A DNA stretch of 7,384 nucleotides from DALYJJ01 sp031969915. GTDB taxonomy: Bacteria; Acidobacteriota; Terriglobia; Bryobacterales; Bryobacteraceae. A program made the position numbers and the translations under genes. Location: contig DALYJJ010000220.1 in assembly GCA_031969915.1 (NCBI GenBank), positions 1-7,384 of the forward strand, written 5' to 3'. Under the pieces are notes generated by a model, which saw only the letters and a list, made by a program, of their open reading frames with translations, made no database searches and was not told where the DNA came from. Shown one piece after another: positions 1-7,384 of the stretch; position 1 is the first letter of the stretch; every line of letters starts with the position of its first letter.

Positions 1-476
1 CGAATGGCGGGCTGCTGGTGGGGGCGGCCTTGACGCAGCGGCCGGAGTTGTTCCGCGCGGTGCTGTGCGGGGTGCCGCTGCTCGACATGCTGCGGTATCA
101 CAAGTTCGGATGGGGCCGGATGTGGGCCACCGAGTACGGCAGCGCGGACGACGCGAAGCAGTTCGCATACCTGCGCCGGTATTCGCCGTATCACAACGTG
201 AAGCGGGGAGCGAAGTATCCGGCGACGATGATTTACACGGGCGATGCGGACACGCGCGTGGATCCGCTGCACGCACGAAAGATGGCCGCGCTGCTGCAGG
301 CGGCGAACCAGAGCGACCGGCCGATGCTGCTGCGATACGACACGCAGTTCGGCCATTCGCCGGGCATGCCGCTCTCCGAGCAGGTGGACCTCATCGCCGA
401 CCAGGCGGCGTTTCTCTTCCGCGAGCTGGGCATGGATGAGGCGCCGGCGGCGGGCCGGCCGGCTACGCGCCGTTGA
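1..476 (+). CDS. Prolyl oligopeptidase family serine peptidase (S9A), C-terminal part
   Basis: This is the C-terminal end of the alpha/beta-hydrolase domain of a prolyl oligopeptidase, which cleaves short peptides after proline. It is cut by the left edge. The frame opens with NGGLLVGAALTQRPELF from base 3, the part following the nucleophile in the GGSNGG motif. Bases 1-2 (CG) would complete a TCG serine codon, so the nucleophile probably straddles the edge (inference). The catalytic Asp is in GDADTRV (codon 249-251) and the catalytic His in FGHSPG (codon 354-356). About 157 residues follow the presumed serine, close to the roughly 156 in porcine prolyl oligopeptidase, so the C-terminus is complete. 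Typical family segments are SPYHNVK and DPLHARKMAALLQ. It ends at TGA 474-476, just before a strong hairpin, and converges on the minus-strand operon. Localisation cannot be judged without the N-terminus. Confidence 0.93.
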   Translation, partial: NGGLLVGAALTQRPELFRAVLCGVPLLDMLRYHKFGWGRMWATEYGSADDAKQFAYLRRYSPYHNVKRGAKYPATMIYTGDADTRVDPLHARKMAALLQAANQSDRPMLLRYDTQFGHSPGMPLSEQVDLIADQAAFLFRELGMDEAPAAGRPATRR

Positions 477-484
477 GAACCGGG

Positions 485-520
485 AAAAACCGGGGAACGT
501 CTCGTCCGTCCCCGGTTTTT
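485..520. terminator. Bidirectional intrinsic terminator between converging genes
   Basis: Bases 485-496 (AAAAACCGGGGA) are perfectly complementary to 509-520 (TCCCCGGTTTTT), giving a 12-bp stem with a 12-base loop. The stem has a GC core, with A residues on the left arm and T residues on the right arm, so it reads as a terminator from either strand. It lies 8 bases after the peptidase stop and 1 base beyond the stop of the minus-strand activase gene (TAA, 524-522). One structure can therefore serve both converging transcripts. Confidence 0.85.
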
Positions 521-521
521 G

Positions 522-4085
<3,564 letters not shown>

Positions 4086-4086
<1 letters not shown>

Positions 4087-5843
4087 TAGCGGCCGGCCTC
4101 CATGCGCTGTTTGATGTGGTAGACGAAGTTGGCGGCGGCGCCGACGACGCCCTTGGTGTGGGGCACGTGGTAGAGCGGGCGCTTCGACTCGGGGTGCTGC
4201 TCGACCCAGGCGCGGCATTCCTCGAGCGTGAGGCCGTTCTTGTCGAGCGCCTCGGCGAACTCGTTCTTCGCCTTGTTCTTCGCTTCGCCGAGGGCCATCT
4301 GCACACGGCTGTGGGCGTTGATTTCGCCTTCGCCGGAGGTTTCGATGGGGAGGTAGATGATGTCCTTGTAGTGGCTGACCACGGCGGCCTGGGCGCCGTC
4401 GGACTGCGTGGAGGGCATGCAGCCGAAGGGCTTGAGGGAGAGGACCATGTGGGCGAGGTCCTTGTTCGAGTAGTAAATGTTCTTGGCGATTTCGAGGTGG
4501 CCTTCGCCGCCGCCCGAACGCGAGTTGTAGTAGGGGTGTCCGGCGCGCTGGAGTTCGTACTGGTCGGCGAGGTGGTGGGCGATGCCGCCGAGGGCGTCGA
4601 CGATGCGGTGGTATTCGCGGGCGAAGATGGCTTCGGCGAGCTTCAGTTTTGCCACCTTGTTGCGGAAGTTGAATTCGATCGGGAGGCGCTTATCCAGGCG
4701 CCAGATGGGCGGGAGAACGGCGCCTTCGTTGAGGCCCTTGAGGTCCTTATACTTCTGGATGACCTGGTGGATCATGTACATGATCCAGGTGCCGATGGGT
4801 TCCACCAGCACCTGCGCGCCTTCGCGTTCGAGGAAGCGGAACATATTGAAGTTCCCGTCGCCCTCGGTGGTCTGGGCCCAGAATTCGCCGGTGATCTTGA
4901 CGATGGGTTTGGGGCGGAGGCGGTCGATCTCGATGGAGTCGAAGCGGTCGCGGCAGTGTTCGAGGGACTTGTTGAGCCCGTCAGAGGAAAGCTGATCGAC
5001 GAACTTGCCGACGTACTCAACGTTGTCCTTGAAACCGTTGAGGAAGCCGGGGAGTTTGTCGCCGACCGACCAAGGCTGCTTGGTCTTGAACGCCTCGCGC
5101 ATGTAGTCCATGACTTCGTCGAGGACGCGGTCAGTGTGGCCGGCTTCGGCTTCGAACGGACGGATGGCGTAGGCCACCTCGTTGATGATGTCGCCGCAGT
5201 TGAGGGCGTTGAGGATGCCGAGGAAGAAGTCGAGGTTCATCTCCAGGCCGGCCTCGGCGTCGGCCTGATTCAATCCCCCGCCCTGCTGGAAGAGGAGAAC
5301 GCGGAAGCCGTCGAAGCCGGAGTTGCGGAGGGCGAGGCGGTACTCGGATTCGTACATCCCGAAGCGGCACGGGCCGCAGGCGCCGGCGGTAAAGAAGACG
5401 TACTTGTCAATAATGTCTTGCTTAGAAAGACCCTGTGATTCGAGGAACTGAAGATATTGGACGAGGTTGCCGACGGTGAAGTAGGTGGGGTTGCACTGGC
5501 CGTTATTGCCGTACTCCTTGCCGAGCTGGAAGGCGGAGACGTTGGGGGTGGGGAGGGGCTCGGCGAGGTAGCCGAGGCCTTCGAGGGCGCCCTGCACTAA
5601 CTTTTCATGTTTCCAGGTAAGGCCGCCGAACAGGAGGGTGGTATGGGCGCGTTCCTGGGCCTTGAAGGTACGTTCGGAAGGGCGCTTGAAGTGGTGGACT
5701 TCTTTTTGTGCAGCGAGGCCGGCTTCGCGCTCGAGACGAGCGCGTTCTTCGGCCAACCGCTTTTGAATGATCTCCTCGACCGAATCGGTCTGGATCTGAA
5801 CAATCCCAGCGGACACTCGCGGCTCCAGAGGCGTGGTGCTCAT
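4086..5843 (-). CDS. 2-hydroxyacyl-CoA dehydratase-like protein, partner of the activase fusion
   Basis: A 585-residue soluble protein resembling the companion subunit found next to giant activase fusions (HgdB/DUF2229-related). Such proteins carry an iron-sulfur cluster that receives electrons from the activase. Visible family motifs are NNGQCNPTYFTVGN (Cys117), AGACGPCRFGMYESEYR (Cys156, Cys159), LNALNCGD (Cys216), KITGEFWAQTTEGDGN (about 317-331) and KPFGCMPSTQSDGAQ (Cys475). These cysteines are the obvious ligand candidates. The N-terminal 60 residues are charged and probably helical (VEEIIQKRLAEERARLERE). There is no signal peptide or membrane segment, so it should be cytoplasmic. I chose ATG 5843-5841 because GGAGAG (5855-5850) precedes it by 6 bases. 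An in-frame ATG at 5933 would add 30 residues of unfamiliar sequence running through that site. The stop TAA (4088-4086) shares its last base with the activase ATG. The reaction cannot be specified from sequence; the name reflects family membership only. Confidence 0.88.
4097..4101 (-). promoter_or_regulatory. Ribosome binding site of the activase gene
   Basis: GGAGG on the minus strand (4101-4097) lies 10 bases before the ATG at 4086-4084. It is embedded in the last codons of the upstream dehydratase-like gene. Together with the TAATG stop/start overlap, it supports this ATG as the true start and suggests translational coupling. Confidence 0.6.
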
Positions 5844-5849
5844 TAAGTT

Positions 5850-5855
5850 CTCTCC
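5850..5855 (-). promoter_or_regulatory. Ribosome binding site deciding the dehydratase-like start
   Basis: The minus strand reads GGAGAG at 5855-5850, six bases before the ATG at 5843-5841. This favours the internal start over the in-frame ATG at 5933, which would place this site inside the coding sequence. Confidence 0.7.
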
Positions 5856-6089
5856 AGTTTTGGACGGGCGGCGTTCCCAGACACCGATAGATCCCGGTAT
5901 CTGAAAAGTTTGCCCTTGATTGTGGCGGGACACAGCAGTAAAGCAGTGAACGCGGCGCTAGTGGGGCTGAGCGGGGAGAAACCGGATTCTTTGGTGCGAT
6001 AGTGTGGAATCTTTGCGACTGTGTGCGATTTAGGATGCTAACATATGCAAATATGCGATGGCATCTGAGTGGGCCACCGCTACTTAGTC

Positions 6090-6097
6090 AGGAGGAG
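6090..6097 (+). promoter_or_regulatory. Ribosome binding site of the lipase gene
   Basis: AGGAGGAG at 6090-6097 stands 7 bases before the ATG at 6105. It selects that start over an in-frame GTG at 6069, which would carry this site inside the gene and add 12 residues with no family match. Confidence 0.75.
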
Positions 6098-6104
6098 CAG
6101 GACC

Positions 6105-6896
6105 ATGTCGTTCGATCCGAAGGCGGGAACGCATACGCACGGTAACGGATTGTTTCTCGGTGAGGCGTCGAAGGCGGCGTATGAGCCGGCGACGATTGCC
6201 GGGTGGTTGCAGCGAAACGGCTTCGGCGCCGCGGCCGTGGCAGGGTTCGACGTGAGCGGAGTGAGCGGCTTCGTGGCGAGCGACGCGGCGTTCGTGCTAC
6301 TGGTGTTCACGGGGACGAATTCGCTCGAAGACTGGGGGATCAACCTGAAGGCACGGCCGGTGGCGGACGCAGCCGGTCTGCCGGGGAAGGTCCACCGCGG
6401 GTTTGCCGCGGCGCTGGACAAGGTATGGGCGAGCGAGGTCAAGCCGAAGCTGGGAGGGCCGAGGCCGTTATGGGTGGCGGGGCACAGCCTGGGCGGAGCG
6501 CTGGCAGTGCTGGCGGCGGCGCGGTGGGCGATTGTGGACGGGCAGCCGGTGCAAGGGCTCTACACCTACGGGCAGCCGCGAGTGGGCAACCACGATTTCC
6601 GGGACGCGATGGACGTGGCGTTGGCGGGGCGGTACTTCCGCTATGTGAACGACCGGGACATTGTGCCCCGCGTGCCGCCGGCGGCACTGGGGTACCGGCA
6701 CGCGGGCCACAGCTACCTGTTCACCGAGGATTGCGCGATCCGCGAGATGTCGGCGGCCCAGGAGGCGATCTTCGCGCTCAAGCGGGCGCTCGAAGAAGCG
6801 CGGCACATGGATGAGTTGAAGGGGCGCAACGTGGTGGAATCCGTCGGCGATCACGGCATGGACTCGTATCTCGGGTGCCTGCGGAAAGGCGTGTGA
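6105..6896 (+). CDS. Class 3 lipase family protein (alpha/beta hydrolase)
   Basis: A 263-residue protein of the Lipase_3 family, hydrolases acting on acylglycerols or other esters. The nucleophile elbow is VAGHSLGGALAVLAA (Ser128). The family block TYGQPRVGN follows at 154-162. The acid is probably Asp185 in NDRDIVPRVPP, and the histidine is His199 in YRHAGHSYLF, corresponding to the SHAGEEY region of fungal lipases. VFTGTNSLEDW (68-78) supplies the oxyanion-hole segment before the lid region. DHGMDSYLGCL near the C-terminus matches the usual ending of these enzymes. The triad is complete. There is no signal peptide or membrane helix (the start is MSFDPKAGTHTHGN), so it is probably cytoplasmic or exported by a route without a classical leader. 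It is transcribed away from the dehydratase operon, and a membrane-protein gene follows 46 bases later. The natural ester is not evident. Confidence 0.9.
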   Translation: MSFDPKAGTHTHGNGLFLGEASKAAYEPATIAGWLQRNGFGAAAVAGFDVSGVSGFVASDAAFVLLVFTGTNSLEDWGINLKARPVADAAGLPGKVHRGFAAALDKVWASEVKPKLGGPRPLWVAGHSLGGALAVLAAARWAIVDGQPVQGLYTYGQPRVGNHDFRDAMDVALAGRYFRYVNDRDIVPRVPPAALGYRHAGHSYLFTEDCAIREMSAAQEAIFALKRALEEARHMDELKGRNVVESVGDHGMDSYLGCLRKGV

Positions 6897-6928
6897 ACCT
6901 GAGGCGCCTTGGGCTCGTCCGTCAGGAC

Positions 6929-6938
6929 AGGAGGAGAG
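6929..6938 (+). promoter_or_regulatory. Ribosome binding site of the small membrane protein gene
   Basis: AGGAGGAGAG at 6929-6938 precedes the ATG at 6943; the AGGAGG core is 8 bases away. It closely resembles the leader of the preceding lipase gene, which also has CAGGAGGAG just before its ATG. Confidence 0.7.
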
Positions 6939-6942
6939 TTCC

Positions 6943-7314
6943 ATGACGGCGTGGGCACGAATGGGGCCGCTGCCGCCGGCCCTGGCGGCGAGTTTCCTGC
7001 TGTGGGCGCTGTCGCGGCCGCTGTTCGGGCGGGCGGAGCCCTGGGATGTGGAGATGCCGCTCTATGCGGGCGTGTTGCCGCTGTGCGGGATCCTGATTGG
7101 GGTGCTGTGGCCGGGGCGGCCGGTGGCGGCCTATCTTGGTTTCTGGTCGGGGCAATTGGCGGCGTTGGTGGTCCTTCCGGGGCACGATGCGGGGTGGCTC
7201 TCGCTGGGCGTGGTGACGACGGGGATCGGAAGCCTGCTGGGGCTGGGCGGCTACGCGGCGGCGGCGGTTCTCACGCGGCTTCGCGGCATACGAAGGAACG
7301 GTGGCCCGCGGTGA
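6943..7314 (+). CDS. Small four-helix membrane protein of unknown function
   Basis: A 123-residue hydrophobic protein that I do not recognise. Hydrophobic stretches suggest four membrane helices, at about residues 8-27, 39-56, 61-79 and 85-111, joined by short loops (GRAEPWDVE, PGRP, PGHDAG). The basic tail TRLRGIRRNGGPR should lie in the cytoplasm by the positive-inside rule, putting both ends inside. No cysteine pair, histidine cluster or other catalytic signature is visible. The start is supported by a strong ribosome binding site, 46 bases after the lipase stop. The stop TGA (7312-7314) overlaps the ATG of the next gene, so the two are probably translated together. Cotranscription with the lipase is likely from spacing but not proven. 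Confidence 0.75.
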   Translation: MTAWARMGPLPPALAASFLLWALSRPLFGRAEPWDVEMPLYAGVLPLCGILIGVLWPGRPVAAYLGFWSGQLAALVVLPGHDAGWLSLGVVTTGIGSLLGLGGYAAAAVLTRLRGIRRNGGPR

Positions 7315-7384
7315 TGCTTCGGACGCTGCTGTGGGCGGGCGGGCTCTCCCTGGCGGGACTGTTGGGGATGGGCTATTGGCAATC
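7314..7384 (+). CDS. Start of a membrane or secreted protein, truncated by the window edge
   Basis: An ATG at 7314-7316 overlaps the preceding stop in a TGATG junction and opens a frame to the right edge, 23 complete codons. The visible product is MLRTLLWAGGLSLAGLLGM followed by GYWQ. A basic residue followed by a hydrophobic stretch looks like a signal peptide or a first membrane helix. A GTG immediately upstream in the same frame (7311-7313) is an alternative start one codon earlier. The family cannot be judged from this length. The overlap argues for a real gene coupled to the small membrane protein. Confidence 0.55.
   Translation, partial: MLRTLLWAGGLSLAGLLGMGYWQ

Larger units (their letters stand above)
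5844..6104. promoter_or_regulatory. Divergent intergenic region with candidate control elements
   Basis: About 260 bases without a gene separate the minus-strand operon from the plus-strand lipase, so promoters for both directions should lie here. The part from about 5985 to 6065 is visibly poorer in GC than the surrounding coding DNA. It contains four copies of TGCGAT or TGCGAC (5995, 6014, 6024, 6054), the doubled ATATGC at 6043 and 6051, and GATGC (6034-6038) opposed by GCATC (6061-6065). On the operon side, AGATCCCGGTATCT (5889-5902) is a 14-base palindrome with one mismatched pair. No convincing -35/-10 pair with standard spacing was found on either strand. Confidence 0.45.

Noticed and set aside
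5844..5933. A 30-residue N-terminal extension of the dehydratase-like protein from an ATG at 5933.
   Set aside because: It passes through a good ribosome binding site at 5855-5850 that serves the ATG at 5843, and the extra residues look like translated leader rather than protein.
6013..6044. Possible promoter TTGCGA (6013-6018) with TAACAT (6039-6044) for the lipase.
   Set aside because: The gap is 20 bases and each box matches only four of six consensus positions, so it is too weak to list as a promoter.

Overview
This is a GC-rich bacterial chromosomal window with tightly packed genes and short intergenic gaps. Nothing in it fixes the taxon. The combination of a cytosolic-type prolyl oligopeptidase, a giant two-domain CoA dehydratase activase and a leaderless class 3 lipase would suit an Acidobacteria-like or deltaproteobacteria-like genome, but that is inference. 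I see no RNA gene, CRISPR array, insertion sequence or phage gene.

Layout. (1) 1-476, plus strand: the C-terminal end of a prolyl oligopeptidase (S9A). Its start and nucleophilic serine lie at or beyond the left edge. (2) 485-520: a perfect 12-bp hairpin flanked by A and T runs, placed to terminate both converging transcription units. (3) 522-5843, minus strand: a two-gene operon. The upstream gene (4086-5843) encodes a 585-residue 2-hydroxyacyl-CoA dehydratase-like protein. The downstream gene (522-4086) encodes a very large fusion of two BadF/BadG/HgdC-type ATPase (activase) domains and a DUF2229/dehydratase-like C-terminal half. The two genes overlap in a TAATG junction. (4) 5844-6104: a divergent intergenic region of about 260 bases, locally poorer in GC, with four helically spaced TGCGAT/TGCGAC hexamers. 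(5) 6105-7384, plus strand: a class 3 lipase/alpha-beta hydrolase, a small four-helix membrane protein, and the beginning of a third gene whose start overlaps the preceding stop.

How they work together. The operon is the coherent unit. In the HgdC/BadF superfamily an ATP-hydrolysing iron-sulfur activase injects low-potential electrons into an iron-sulfur dehydratase or reductase. Here the partner with conserved cysteines is made first, and the activase fusion is translationally coupled behind it. No CoA-transferase, ferredoxin or transporter is visible nearby, so the substrate cannot be assigned.

The main anomaly is a reading-frame break near 3975-3985, about 35 codons into the activase fusion. 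The first 35 residues are a textbook nucleotide-binding start in one frame. The rest of the protein, about 1150 residues with every expected cluster cysteine, is intact in another frame. The cause could be a sequencing or assembly error, a fresh inactivating deletion, or less likely a recoding event.
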